Shown piece by piece: positions 43,134 through 51,860 of a stretch of 64,000 nt of DNA. A program made the translations under genes and the position numbers. The notes under the pieces are model-generated. The model was not told the origin of the DNA. It ran no database searches and saw nothing but the letters and a program-made list of their open reading frames with translations. The stretch lies in assembly GCA_016716265.1 (NCBI GenBank), contig JADJWQ010000001.1:186001-250000 (forward strand). Reading direction: 5' to 3'. How positions within the stretch are numbered: position 1 is the stretch's first letter; each line of letters starts with the position of its first letter. This DNA is from Planctomycetota bacterium (lineage in GTDB: Bacteria > Planctomycetota > UBA1135 > UBA2386).

Positions 43134-44192
43134 ATGCTCCGCACCCACTCGATCCTCCTCGCCTGCGCCGCGCTCTGCGGCATCGCGAACGCCCAGCCGT
43201 TCACGAGCCCGGCTGGCTACCTGACCCTCGAGGGCAGCTCCAACCACGACTACATCCTGTTCAAGTACGACGAGATGCGCTGGCAGCAGCTCGACGACAC
43301 CAGCGTCGGCATCGCCCCGACGCTCGTGCAGCGCGTCTCCTGGCGCCGTGACGGCACCAGCGCGCCCGACCCGACCTGGGTGGCGCGCACGATGGACGTC
43401 GAGGTCGTGCTGTCGAACTCGGTGCCGGCGGCCGGCGTGTCGGTCGACTTCGCGGGCAACTACAGCGGTGCACCGACGACCGCGTTCGTCATGAAGCCGG
43501 TCAACCTGCCGGACTGGACGCAGCCGCCGGCGACGACGCCCGCGCCGTTCGACCTGATCCTCCAGCTCGACGTGCCGTGGGTCTACACGGGCCAGGAGTC
43601 GTTCCTGTGGGAGGTCCGCACGCGCAACAACACGTCGGGCAGCGACTACGGCAACGACTTCCAGTCGGTCTCCGGCAGCAAGCAATCGCCGAACGCCGGT
43701 GCGGCGATCGGAGCCGGCTGCATCGCCACCGGCCAGTCCGCCGCCATGGCGCTCGCCGGCCGGCTCGAGAACCAGCTCACGCGGTTCCGGCTCGGCTACG
43801 ACCTGACGAACGGCCCCGCCTCGACGCCGGCGTTCGTCAACATCGACGCCGTGAACTCGAATCTCAGCGTGCCGGGGCTCTGCGCGACGATCGTCGCGGT
43901 GCCGACGCTGACGGTCCCGCTCGGCATGACCGACGCGACCGGCGCCGCGAGCGTCGGACTCAACGTCCCGCAGATCCCGGGGCTGGTCGGCGCGACGATC
44001 TACGCGCAGGGGCTCGCGATCGACGCCGGGCTCGGCTACGGCCTGGCCCTGTCCAACGGACGGTCGAACACGTTCCCGACCGCACCGGCGACGCCCGTCG
44101 GCGTCACCCGCGTCTACGGCTATCGGCTGCCGGCCGGCACGATGCGCGCGCCGAGCTCGTGGACCGGCGGCATCGTCACGCGGTTCGATTGA
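43134..44192 (+). CDS. Secreted protein with shared C-terminal domain
   Basis: A 352-residue exported protein with signal MLRTHSILLACAALCGIANA. It has an N-terminal beta region (GYLTLEGSSNHDYILFKYDE, VSWRRDGTSAPDPTW, and AARTMDVEVVLSNS-like strands) without a family I can name, which appears to be a single structural domain of about 170 residues. The rest, from ICLQ-like IGAGCIATGQSA on, includes the ~80-residue beta-rich C-terminal domain shared with the FG-GAP and protease proteins here (LCATIVAVPTLTVPLG, PQIPGLVGATIYAQGLAID). Similar proteins are frequent in Planctomycetota with high G+C. Its last 17 coding bases overlap the end of the convergent methyltransferase gene. Confidence 0.68.
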   Translation: MLRTHSILLACAALCGIANAQPFTSPAGYLTLEGSSNHDYILFKYDEMRWQQLDDTSVGIAPTLVQRVSWRRDGTSAPDPTWVARTMDVEVVLSNSVPAAGVSVDFAGNYSGAPTTAFVMKPVNLPDWTQPPATTPAPFDLILQLDVPWVYTGQESFLWEVRTRNNTSGSDYGNDFQSVSGSKQSPNAGAAIGAGCIATGQSAAMALAGRLENQLTRFRLGYDLTNGPASTPAFVNIDAVNSNLSVPGLCATIVAVPTLTVPLGMTDATGAASVGLNVPQIPGLVGATIYAQGLAIDAGLGYGLALSNGRSNTFPTAPATPVGVTRVYGYRLPAGTMRAPSSWTGGIVTRFD

Positions 44193-44811
44193 GCCGCCGC
44201 GCGCGGCCGATCACGACCTGCCGCACGACGGCCGGCACCGGGCGCATCGCGACCTCGCGCTGCTCCGCCAGGTCGAAGGCGGCCGCCGCGATCGCCTCCG
44301 ACGTGCGCCGCGTGAGCCGGCAGCCGCCGGCACAGCGGCGCCACAGCGGCTCGAGCCGGTGCTGCCAGCGTGCGAGCCGCGTCCCGGCGGGTGCCGCCAC
44401 GTGCTCGAGGTAGCGCAGCTCGCCGCCCGGGCGCAGCACGCGGTGCAGCTCGGCGAGCGCGGCCGGCGGGTCCGGCACGGTGCAGAGCACGAGCGTCGCG
44501 ACCGCGAGATCGACGCTCTGCGCCGCGAGCGGCAGCCGCTCCGCGCCGCAGTCGAGCACGGTCGCCGGCAGCGCCGGGTGTTGCGCCACGCGCCGTGCGA
44601 GCCGCCGCCGCATCGCGGCATCGGGCTCGCAGAGCCACAATGCGTCCACGGCGCCCGCCGGATATGCGGCGAGATTGGCGCCGGTGCCGGCGCCGATCTC
44701 CACGACGCTACCCGCGGCGTCGGCGAGCAATGCGCCGCGCCACTCCTGCAGGCAGGCGCGCTCGACGCGCCGCATGACGGGGTCGTACAGCGCGGCGAAC
44801 AGGCGACTCAC
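44176..44811 (-). CDS. SAM-dependent methyltransferase (UbiE/MenG-like class I)
   Basis: A 211-residue protein with the full class I core: SVVEIGAGTGANLAAYP (motif I), LWLCEPDAAMRRRLA at the end of strand 2, VDLAVATLVLCTVPDPPAAL (motif IV and following), and LRPGGELRYLEHV (motif VI-like). The tail has a Cys-Gly-rich CAGGCRLTRR segment typical of small methyltransferases often annotated as phosphatidylethanolamine or menaquinone methyltransferase-like. The GTG start overlaps the TGA of adenosine deaminase (GTGA), so the pair is translationally coupled. It ends in a 17-base convergent overlap with the secreted protein gene. Confidence 0.82.
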   Translation of the reverse strand: MSRLFAALYDPVMRRVERACLQEWRGALLADAAGSVVEIGAGTGANLAAYPAGAVDALWLCEPDAAMRRRLARRVAQHPALPATVLDCGAERLPLAAQSVDLAVATLVLCTVPDPPAALAELHRVLRPGGELRYLEHVAAPAGTRLARWQHRLEPLWRRCAGGCRLTRRTSEAIAAAAFDLAEQREVAMRPVPAVVRQVVIGRARRLNRTA

Positions 44812-46088
44812 GGCGCGACCCGGTCGTGGCCGTGGCTGCGGCCGACCCGCACGTCGTGGCCGCGCGCCAGGAACAGGTCCTCCATCCGGTCGAGCACCAG
44901 CCGCACGTAGTCGCGCTTCTGCGCGTAGTCGCCCGGGAAGAACGAGCGCTTGAAGCCGTACACCAGCAGGTCCTTCAGCTCGCGCGCACCGATACCGAAC
45001 GTCTCGACCGCCTTGACCACCTCGTCCGTCACCGTCGTCCGTGACACCAGACGATTGTCGGTACACAGGGCGGTCGACACCTTCGCGAGCCGCATCTTGC
45101 GGAACGGGTGCTTCGACAGGTCGTCGCGGAACTCCGGGATCGTCTGCTGGTTGCTGGTCAGGCAGACCTCGAGCGTGATGCGGCGGTCGGCCACGTACTG
45201 GACGAGGTCGCGGACGAAGCGCTCGCGGTCGCCGACCGCGGCGTCGGTGATGCGGCTCGCGTCGAACAGCCAGGTGCCGTGGCCGATGCGGTCGGCGTGG
45301 CACACCGTGATCGCCTGGAAGATCGACTCCGGTCCGTAGTCCTCGCCCGCGTGCACGGTCTTGCCGAGGAAGTGCCGGTGCGCGAGCTGATAGCTGTGCG
45401 CGTGGTCGGCGGCCGGGAAGCCACGCTCGCGACCGGCGAGATCGATGCCGACGATCGGCAGGCCGTGCTCCTCGCGCGCCTTCACCGTCGCTCGCACCAG
45501 CTCGAGCGACGCGAGCGAGTAGATGCTGTCGCGCGGCGCCTCGGGCATCGCCTCGAAGAACGCCCGGTAATGCTGCGAGAACTGCGGCAGGAAGAACCGC
45601 ATCGCACAGACGATGATGCCGCACACGAACGGCGGCTTCGCACCGCTCTTGACCTCGCGGTCCGCATTGGCACGGCGCGTCGCACGAGCGATGCCCTTGG
45701 ACACCGCGCGCAGCACATCCGCGACGCCGAACTCACCGCGCACGTGGAGCTGCGGAGCGAACCGGATCTCCACGTAGTGGACGTTCTCCTCCCAGCAGTC
45801 CATGCACAGCTCGAATGCTGCACGCTCGAGCGCCTCGGCATCCTGCAGGCACGCGACCGTGAACTCGAAGCCGCGCAGGTATTCGGGCAGGTTGGCATAG
45901 GCGCGCTTGAACACCAGCCGGCGCAGACCCGCTGGCGTGGCGCTCGGCAGCCTGATCCTCCGCTCGTGCGCGAGCTCGATCAGCGTGTCGAGCCGCAAGC
46001 TGCCATCGAGGTGCACGTGCAGATCCGCCTTGGGAAGGGCGGCGATCAGCTCGCGGTCGATGTCGGGACGCGGGCGGGACGATGCCAT
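44808..46088 (-). CDS. Adenosine deaminase-family aminohydrolase
   Basis: Deaminates adenosine, or a close relative, to inosine in purine salvage. The 426-residue cytosolic protein has the zinc amidohydrolase pattern: KADLHVHLDGSLR with the first two His ligands, a VGIDLAGRERGFP strand, HAGEDYGPESI with the third zinc His and catalytic Glu, DRIGHGTWL, the SNQQTIPE loop, and a final CTDNRLVS where classic adenosine deaminases have TDDP. The first Asp (zinc ligand) is kept, the second is Asn, a form seen in some bacterial branches. At 426 residues it is longer than the typical 330-350, with extra helices. ATG 46088 starts just before the first conserved strand. Confidence 0.86.
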   Translation of the reverse strand: MASSRPRPDIDRELIAALPKADLHVHLDGSLRLDTLIELAHERRIRLPSATPAGLRRLVFKRAYANLPEYLRGFEFTVACLQDAEALERAAFELCMDCWEENVHYVEIRFAPQLHVRGEFGVADVLRAVSKGIARATRRANADREVKSGAKPPFVCGIIVCAMRFFLPQFSQHYRAFFEAMPEAPRDSIYSLASLELVRATVKAREEHGLPIVGIDLAGRERGFPAADHAHSYQLAHRHFLGKTVHAGEDYGPESIFQAITVCHADRIGHGTWLFDASRITDAAVGDRERFVRDLVQYVADRRITLEVCLTSNQQTIPEFRDDLSKHPFRKMRLAKVSTALCTDNRLVSRTTVTDEVVKAVETFGIGARELKDLLVYGFKRSFFPGDYAQKRDYVRLVLDRMEDLFLARGHDVRVGRSHGHDRVAP

Positions 46089-46524
46089 GGAGCCGAAGCG
46101 TCGGGGACGCCCCCGTCGCGCGCAACAGCTCGTCTGCTCGGCCTCGGACGCCTCGGTGAAGCGCACGACGGGCACGCCCCGGCAGCCGGCGACTCCCGCA
46201 CGGTCTCGACGCATTCCACGCGTGCGGCGTGACCCGAGACGGCCGTCGCGCCACGGCGCCACGTGACCGTCCGCTCCTGGCCAGGCGAACGCCCCAGGCG
46301 GTCGCCGGGGGGCGGTGTCCTCCAGCAGCACCCCCGGCCGCCCCGGCCTGCTCCGGTCGGGTCGCCGACGCCGCGGGCCACGGCATCGAGATCCTCGCCC
46401 CGACTGTCGAGAGGGTGGGCGCCGGCGAGGTGAGGGCAACGTCGGGAAGCGTGGGGCGACGGGTCGCGCCGCGGTCGGCGCCGCGGTACTCGCCCCTCGG
46501 TCCCGGCCGTCGACCGCCGGCCTC
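46089..46524. other. Non-coding gap upstream of adenosine deaminase
   Basis: No convincing gene. The minus-strand frame of the deaminase remains open through this stretch, but its Arg/Pro/Gly composition and lack of motifs argue against coding. Presumably it holds the deaminase promoter and residues of the decayed TPR gene. Confidence 0.5.
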
Positions 46525-46875
46525 TGCTCGGGGGCGTGCCCGGCCATTGCCCGATACGCATCGAGCTGTCGTTCGTAGTCGCGCCGACTCTCGGAGTCGT
46601 CGAGGAACTCCAGCGCGCGTCGCTGGGCATCCAACGCACCGGCGACGTCGTCGATCGACGCCAGCGTGTGCGCGAGCGTGGCAAGGCACTCCGGGTCCTC
46701 GACGCCGCTGCCTCGGCACGCCACCCGGGCATAGTGGACGGCGCGGAAGGGATCGCGGCGTTCGGGGACCGCGAGGTCGCACGATCCGTGCGCCAGTCCG
46801 AGAGCGGTGCGCCGGGTCACTACGGACGAGCCGCCGTAGAGCTTCGCCTGCACGTCCTCGAGGCGCGCCGCCAGC
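46525..46875 (-). pseudogene. Remnant of a TPR-repeat protein (C-terminal piece)
   Basis: The minus frame from 46875 to 46525 reads like the C-terminal TPR region of planctomycete Ser/Thr kinases or TPR proteins. It has RDPFRAVHYARVACRGSGVE, then DPECLATLAHTLASIDDVAG, ALDAQRRALEFLDDSESRRD and YERQLDAYRAM. The 'A..A..AC..SG..DP..L.TLA' pattern is typical of that group. There is no start, no kinase part, and no plausible N-terminus. Upstream, at about 46880, the protein-like sequence ends abruptly where the BNR remnant on the other strand begins. Confidence 0.6.
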
Positions 46876-46889
46876 GCGAGCGAAGTCTC

Positions 46890-47224
46890 CGCTCGACCGG
46901 CCGCGGCTCCACGTGGGCGACGGCGAACCTGCTGGCCCACGACGGCCGGTAGCCGCAGAGGGCGGTCACCGGGAACAACGTCTACGTGGCCTCGTCGGAC
47001 CTGCGCAGCAGCGGCGCCGGCACCATACTCGAGCGCGCACACGACCTGTGCGCGACGTGGCCCGGCGAGGTTCCCATCGACGTCGGCGCCACGGCCGGAC
47101 TACCGCGCATCGCGGCGTCCGGGGAACGTCGTCGCCGTCGCCTGGGTCGGATCCACCGGCAACGGCTCCGCGATCTACGTGAACTGCCCGTGCGGACGGC
47201 GGCAGCACCTGGTATCCGTCACCG
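46890..47224 (+). pseudogene. Decayed 5' part of a BNR/sialidase-like propeller gene
   Basis: Protein-like sequence of BNR-repeat type can be followed in pieces: GRGSTWATANLLAHDGR, then an in-frame TAG at 46950. PQRAVTGNNVYVASSDLRSS and LCATWPGEVPIDVGATAG follow in the same frame. A shift near 47120-47130 leads to NVVAVAWVGSTGNGSAIYVN, and another near 47190 to ADGGSTWYPSPVMIGGVAG, which joins the intact tail at 47225. One stop and two frameshifts inside about 330 bp show decay, or errors in the assembly. It should be read as one gene with the tail. Confidence 0.68.
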
Positions 47225-48094
47225 GTGATGATCGGTGGCGTCGCCGGGTCGACCGTGGCCGACCCGCAGATCTGCGTCGATGGCCCCGACGTCTACGTCG
47301 TGTGGCAGGACGGGCGCAATCAGGCGCAGAAGATCTACGTCAACCGCTCGCTGAACAGCGGCGCGAGCTGGCTCGGCCAGACGTGGATCAATCCCGGTGG
47401 CACGGGCACTGCCTCCGAGCCGCGGATCGGCGCGACCGTCGGCTGGGTCTCCGTGGTCTGCATCGAGCGGCGAGCCAACCCGAACGTCGGCGACGTGTAC
47501 TTCAACTTCTCGCCCGACCTCGGCGCGACCTGGCAGCCTGATGACGTTCGCATCGACACGCAGTCGCCCGGTGGGAGCGCCGACTCCAGGACCCCGCGGC
47601 TGGCGGTCACGTGGAACAACGTCTACGTCACCTGGGCGGAGCAGGTGGGCGCCTGGAAGATCCACTACAACAGCTCGCAAGTCGCCGGACAGACCTGGTT
47701 GCCGAACGGTGCGGTCCAGCTCGACTCGAGCAGTCCCAGCCACTCCCTCTCGAAGGACCCGACGAGCGTGACCAGCGGATGGGAGGTCTTCGTCGCGTGG
47801 GTCGACGAACGGAACTCCTCCACGCGGGACATCTACTTCAGGCGGTCCTTGGACGGTGGGACGACCTGGCCGCACTCCGAGACCCGCCTGGACACCGGCG
47901 TCCCGGCCGGGCACTCGCGCTCGGAGGATCCACAGCTCGCGTTCTCCGACTCGTCGGTCTACGCGGTCTGGAACGATCAACGGACGTACTACGGGCGCCC
48001 GGACAGCAACCTGAACTTCCAGGCCGTCGTGATCCAGCTCACGCCGTACATCGGGACCCAGGCGTCGAACGGCGTCGCGACCTGGGTCGGATAG
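47225..48094 (+). CDS. Intact tail of a BNR/sialidase-like beta-propeller protein
   Basis: The 289-residue open part has the repeated bladed pattern of BNR or exo-alpha-sialidase-like propellers: VYVVWQDGRNQAQKIYVNRS, SGASWLGQTWINPGG, VYFNFSPDLGATWQPDDVRI, VYVTWAEQVG, VFVAWVDERNSSTRDIYFRR and SLDGGTTWPHSETRLDTGV. The 'S.D.G.TW' Asp-box-like turns are clear, but no sialidase catalytic Arg/Tyr/Glu set can be traced. The first good start (GTG 47225, ATG 47228) lies mid-blade, so the frame is only the remaining 3' part of a longer gene. It has no signal of its own and probably is not functional alone. Confidence 0.6.
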   Translation: MMIGGVAGSTVADPQICVDGPDVYVVWQDGRNQAQKIYVNRSLNSGASWLGQTWINPGGTGTASEPRIGATVGWVSVVCIERRANPNVGDVYFNFSPDLGATWQPDDVRIDTQSPGGSADSRTPRLAVTWNNVYVTWAEQVGAWKIHYNSSQVAGQTWLPNGAVQLDSSSPSHSLSKDPTSVTSGWEVFVAWVDERNSSTRDIYFRRSLDGGTTWPHSETRLDTGVPAGHSRSEDPQLAFSDSSVYAVWNDQRTYYGRPDSNLNFQAVVIQLTPYIGTQASNGVATWVG

Positions 48095-48246
48095 TCCGTG
48101 GTGCCGTCGGCACCCGACCCCGCGAGACGAGAACCCTCACTGGAACCGGATGCTCGCCGTGTTGGTCGCGGCGCCGTCGAGTCGCTCCCGCGCATTCGAG
48201 ATCGCGCGTCCTTGACCGACTGCGCGGCCACTCCTACGCCGGGGCG

Positions 48247-50682
48247 ATGATCGGTGCACACGCTGTCCCGGCGCTCGTCGCCGCAGCGCTCGCGGCGCTC
48301 GCTTCGTCGGGCCCGCCCGCGCAGGTCACGCCGCAGTTCGTCGCGGCCGAGCCGATCTGGCCGGTCGGACGGGCGACCGAGCGCAATCTCGAGATCGGGT
48401 TCCGCGCCGTCCTCGCTGGCGACGTCGATCGACCGCTGCTGCGGATCGCCGCGGCGTCGATCTACCGTGTCACCTGCAACGGGGCGTTCGTCGGCCACGG
48501 TCCCGCGCGCGCCGCGCACGGCACCTCGCGGGTCGACGAGTGGGACCTGACGCCCTGGCTGCGCCCGGGTGCCGACGTCGTCGCCGTCGAGGTCGCCGGC
48601 TACGCGGTGAACAGCTACTACCTGCTCGACGAACCGTCGTTCCTGTGCGCCGAGGTCGTCGACGGGGGCCGCGTGCTGGCCGCGACCGGTGCCGGCGGTC
48701 CGCCGGACTCGCGCTTCGACGCCCGCGCGCTCACCGAGCGGGTGCAGCGCGTGCAGCGCTACAGCTTCCAGCGACCGTTCGTCGAAGCCTACCGGCTCAC
48801 CCCCGGTCACGACTCCTGGCGCCTGGACCCGACCACGCCGGCCGGCGACCTCGAGCTCGAGCGCCGGCCCCTCCCGCGACTCCTGCCGCGGCGGGTCCCG
48901 TACCCCTCGTTCGAGCGACGCCAGCCGACCGCGCACGTCGCGGCGGGCACGCTCGAGCTCGGCGTGACGGTCGAGCGGCCGTGGCAGGACCGCGCGCTGA
49001 CCGCGATCGGACCGACGCTCGGCGGCTACCCCGAACGGGACCTCGAGACGGTCGCGTCGCTCGAGCTCCAGACGATCCGCAACGCGACGGTGAGCCCGCT
49101 GGCCGCCTCGTACGATCCGCAGGTGCCGGTCGCATTGGCGCCGGCGACGTTCCACACGCTCGACCTCGGCACCGACCTGACCGGGTTCATCGGCGCGCAC
49201 TTCGAGTGCACCGAGCGCGCACGGCTCCACCTGACCTTCGACGAGATCCTGCGCGACGGCGACGTCGACTGGAAGCGGCTCGGCTGCGTCAATGCGATCA
49301 CCGTCGATCTCGAACCCGGCAGCTACGACTTCGAATCGATCGAGCCCTACACGCTGCGCTACCTGAAGGTGCTGGCGGTCGCAGGACGCGTCTCGCTGAC
49401 CGGGATCGGGCTCCGTGAGCTGGCGAATCCGCACGCCGACCGCGCGCGCTTCGCGGCGAGCGACCCGCGCCTTCTGCGCGTCTTCGAGGCTGCGCGCGAG
49501 ACGTTCCGGCAGAACGCGGTCGACGTGTTCATGGACTGCCCGTCGCGGGAGCGCGCCGGCTGGCTGTGCGACAGCTTCTTCACCGCGCGCACCGCGTTCG
49601 ACCTGTGTGGCGAGGTGGTGGTCGAGCGCGCGTTCCTGGAGAACTTCGCGATGCCGGAGCGCTTCGAGCACCTGCCCGCCGGGATGCTGCCGATGTGCTA
49701 CCCGGCCGACCACGACGACGGCGTGTTCATCCCGAACTGGGCGATGTGGTTCGTGGTCGAGCTGCGCGAGTACCTCGCGCGCAGCGGGGATCGCGCGCTG
49801 GTCGAGGCGCTGCGACCGCGGGTGCTGGCATTGCTCGAGCTGCTCGCGACCTACCGCAACGACGACGGCCTGCTCGAGCGCCTGCCGAGCTGGGTGTTCG
49901 TCGAGTGGTCGCGCGCCAACGACTTCGTCCAGGACGTCAACTACCCGTCGAACATGCTGTACGCGGGTGCGCTCGACGCGGCGGCCGCGCTCTACGACCT
50001 GCCGGACCTCGCCGCCGACGCCACCCGCGTTCGCGACGCGGTGCGGTCCTGGTCGTTCGACGGGGAGTTCTTCGTCGACAACGCGGTGCGCCGCGACGGC
50101 GTGCTCCAGGTCACGCGCAACCGGACCGAGGTCTGCCAGTACTTCGCGTTCTTCTTCGACGTCGCGTCGCCGCGATCGCACCCCGAGCTGTGGCGGCGGC
50201 TGGTCGACGAGTTCGGACCGCACCGCGCGGCGACCGGCGCGTGGCCGGAGGTCCATCCCGCCAACGCGTTCGTCGGCAACGTGCTGCGGCTCGAGCTGCT
50301 GTCCCGGCAGGGCCTCGGCCAGCAGCTGCTCGACGAGTCGATCGACTACCAGCTCTACATGGCCGAGCGGACCGGGACGCTGTGGGAGAACACCACCGCG
50401 CACGCGAGCTGCAACCACGGCTTCGCGTCGCACGCGGCGCACGTGCTGCTGCGCGACGTGCTCGGCGTGTATCGCGTCGACCCGGTCGCGCGGCGGGTGA
50501 CGATCCGCTTCACCGACGTCGGGCTGGAATGGTGCGAGGGCGTGGTGCCGACGCCCGCCGGGCGGGTCGAGCTGGCGTGGCGCCGCGCGGACGGTGCGCT
50601 CCGCTACCGGCTCGCGATCCCGGCCGGCTACACGGTCGCGATCGAGAACCGGAGCGGCCTCGCGGTCGAGCCCCAGCGCTGA
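48247..50682 (+). CDS. GH78-type alpha-L-rhamnosidase
   Basis: An 811-residue exported enzyme (signal MIGAHAVPALVAAALAALAS). It follows GH78 architecture: an N-terminal beta domain (ASIYRVTCNGAFVGHGPARA, YLKVLAVAGRVSLTGIGLREL), then the (alpha/alpha)6 catalytic barrel. The family signature is DVFMDCPSRERAGWLCDSFF, where GH78 enzymes carry DCPxRExxGW.GD with the catalytic acid. FVEWSRANDFVQDVNYP and GTLWENTTAHASCNHGFASH complete the site; the second holds the conserved LWE base. GDxxxW is slightly changed (CDSFF), which is also seen in relatives. It likely cleaves terminal L-rhamnose from polysaccharides. Confidence 0.88.
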   Translation: MIGAHAVPALVAAALAALASSGPPAQVTPQFVAAEPIWPVGRATERNLEIGFRAVLAGDVDRPLLRIAAASIYRVTCNGAFVGHGPARAAHGTSRVDEWDLTPWLRPGADVVAVEVAGYAVNSYYLLDEPSFLCAEVVDGGRVLAATGAGGPPDSRFDARALTERVQRVQRYSFQRPFVEAYRLTPGHDSWRLDPTTPAGDLELERRPLPRLLPRRVPYPSFERRQPTAHVAAGTLELGVTVERPWQDRALTAIGPTLGGYPERDLETVASLELQTIRNATVSPLAASYDPQVPVALAPATFHTLDLGTDLTGFIGAHFECTERARLHLTFDEILRDGDVDWKRLGCVNAITVDLEPGSYDFESIEPYTLRYLKVLAVAGRVSLTGIGLRELANPHADRARFAASDPRLLRVFEAARETFRQNAVDVFMDCPSRERAGWLCDSFFTARTAFDLCGEVVVERAFLENFAMPERFEHLPAGMLPMCYPADHDDGVFIPNWAMWFVVELREYLARSGDRALVEALRPRVLALLELLATYRNDDGLLERLPSWVFVEWSRANDFVQDVNYPSNMLYAGALDAAAALYDLPDLAADATRVRDAVRSWSFDGEFFVDNAVRRDGVLQVTRNRTEVCQYFAFFFDVASPRSHPELWRRLVDEFGPHRAATGAWPEVHPANAFVGNVLRLELLSRQGLGQQLLDESIDYQLYMAERTGTLWENTTAHASCNHGFASHAAHVLLRDVLGVYRVDPVARRVTIRFTDVGLEWCEGVVPTPAGRVELAWRRADGALRYRLAIPAGYTVAIENRSGLAVEPQR

Positions 50683-50703
50683 GCCGCCGCGCCGCGCGCG
50701 TTC

Positions 50704-50731
50704 CGGTCGCTCCTGGGGGTCGGGGCGACCG
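50704..50731. terminator. Hairpin between convergent genes
   Basis: CGGTCGC and GCGACCG form a 7-bp stem around a 14-base loop between the rhamnosidase stop and the end of the minus-strand secreted protein gene. It has no T-tract and is only modestly supported. Confidence 0.4.
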
Positions 50732-50736
50732 ATGCA

Positions 50737-51672
50737 TCACTGCGTGAAGGTGAGGTCCATGCGCTCGGTCGAGCCGAACGCCGGCGGCGCGTACATCACC
50801 ACGTACTGGCACGACAGCGTCGCCCCGATCAGCGCCGGATTCGAGTTGCCGGGGACCCGCACGGCCGCGTCACCGTTCGGCGAGACCGGCACGGCGATCC
50901 CGAAGAAGTTGACGAGCAGCAGGTTCGCACAGCCGGGTAGCGGGAGCGGGATCGCCACCGGCGACGGGAAGCCGAGCAGGCACACGGCGATCTGACCCTG
51001 CCAGGCGCGCGTGACGAACAGGTCGATCGCGTGCGACGGATCCGGCGGTGCGACGTAGAGCGGGCCGTCGGCTCCGACCAACGGGGAATAGGTGCCGGGG
51101 CTGCACGCGGTGCCGAAGAAGATCGGCGGCGCGGGGAAGCACGCGAAGTCGATCGACACGTGATCGTGGCCGGGATTGCCGCCGCGCTGGCTGACGAGCA
51201 CGGATTGGAACGGCTGTGCCGTGCGGATGTGGACCCAATGGGTGCCCATGTCCCTGGTGTCCAGGCTGCCGACCAGCGTGTATGCGCCATTGCGCCGCAC
51301 GTAGACGTCCGCAAGGCCGTCGTTGCTGTCCGAGCCGGCGAACTGCACGAGGGCGGTGGTCCGCGACGAGCTCGGCGTGAACTCGATCCACTCGACGCCG
51401 AGAGTGCCGGGCGGGTCTCCGGCGTCGTTGCGCAGCCAGATCAGGCTGCCCGGATCGCCGGGCCCGTGAGCGACCTCGCCGTGGAAATGCGTCACGGGCG
51501 TCGTCGAGTAGCCGACGCTCGCGTTGCCGTCGGGGACGCCGGCCTCGGCCTGGATCACCTGCGCTCCGCCGGGGATCGCTGCCGTGCCCTTGCCCATCAG
51601 GAACGTGCTGCGCTGCGCGCTGACCGCGATGGCGGTCAGCATCGTCACGATGACCCATCGCATCGTCGTCAT
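50737..51672 (-). CDS. Secreted protein with shared C-terminal domain
   Basis: A 311-residue exported protein (signal MTTMRWVIVTMLTAIAVSA). The first part is a beta-rich module with VIQAEAGVPDGNASVGYSTT, LIWLRNDAGDPPGTLGVEW, and VDFACFPAPP-like turns. I recognise no family; the 'AYTLVGSLDTRDMGTHWVHI' portion has a carbohydrate-binding look. The last 90 residues are the C-terminal domain common to several secreted proteins of this window (AVCLLGFPSPVAIPLPLPGC, GATLSCQYVVMYAPPA). ATG 51672 has a GGAGG eight bases upstream. It converges with the rhamnosidase gene. Confidence 0.65.
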   Translation of the reverse strand: MTTMRWVIVTMLTAIAVSAQRSTFLMGKGTAAIPGGAQVIQAEAGVPDGNASVGYSTTPVTHFHGEVAHGPGDPGSLIWLRNDAGDPPGTLGVEWIEFTPSSSRTTALVQFAGSDSNDGLADVYVRRNGAYTLVGSLDTRDMGTHWVHIRTAQPFQSVLVSQRGGNPGHDHVSIDFACFPAPPIFFGTACSPGTYSPLVGADGPLYVAPPDPSHAIDLFVTRAWQGQIAVCLLGFPSPVAIPLPLPGCANLLLVNFFGIAVPVSPNGDAAVRVPGNSNPALIGATLSCQYVVMYAPPAFGSTERMDLTFTQ

Positions 51673-51860
51673 CTCGGGCTCCTCCATGGTCGTGGCCTTC
51701 GGGGGCACACTCCGAGGCGTCGGGAGCGCGCGGGCTCCCTCACCGGATCCCGGAATCCGCGACGGGCGACGTGCAGCCGCGGGCTGCCGGGCTCCGGCGT
51801 CGGCCACCACGGCCCCGGCGCGCTCGCCAGCCGGCTCGTGCGGCAGGTCGACGACCACAG

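Noticed and set aside
44808..46875. Fusion of a TPR protein with adenosine deaminase
   Set aside because: The frame is open through, but the linking 436 bp has no protein-like pattern and a good ATG starts exactly at the conserved deaminase core.
47989..50442. Minus-strand frame of 817 codons opposite the rhamnosidase gene
   Set aside because: Antisense shadow with no family features; GH78 motifs lie on the plus strand.
50806..50825. Second sigma-54 promoter (TGGCACG)
   Set aside because: The -12 part is missing: TGGCACG-ACAG is followed by CGTCG, and the site lies inside a coding region. The same holds for TGGCACG near 21895.
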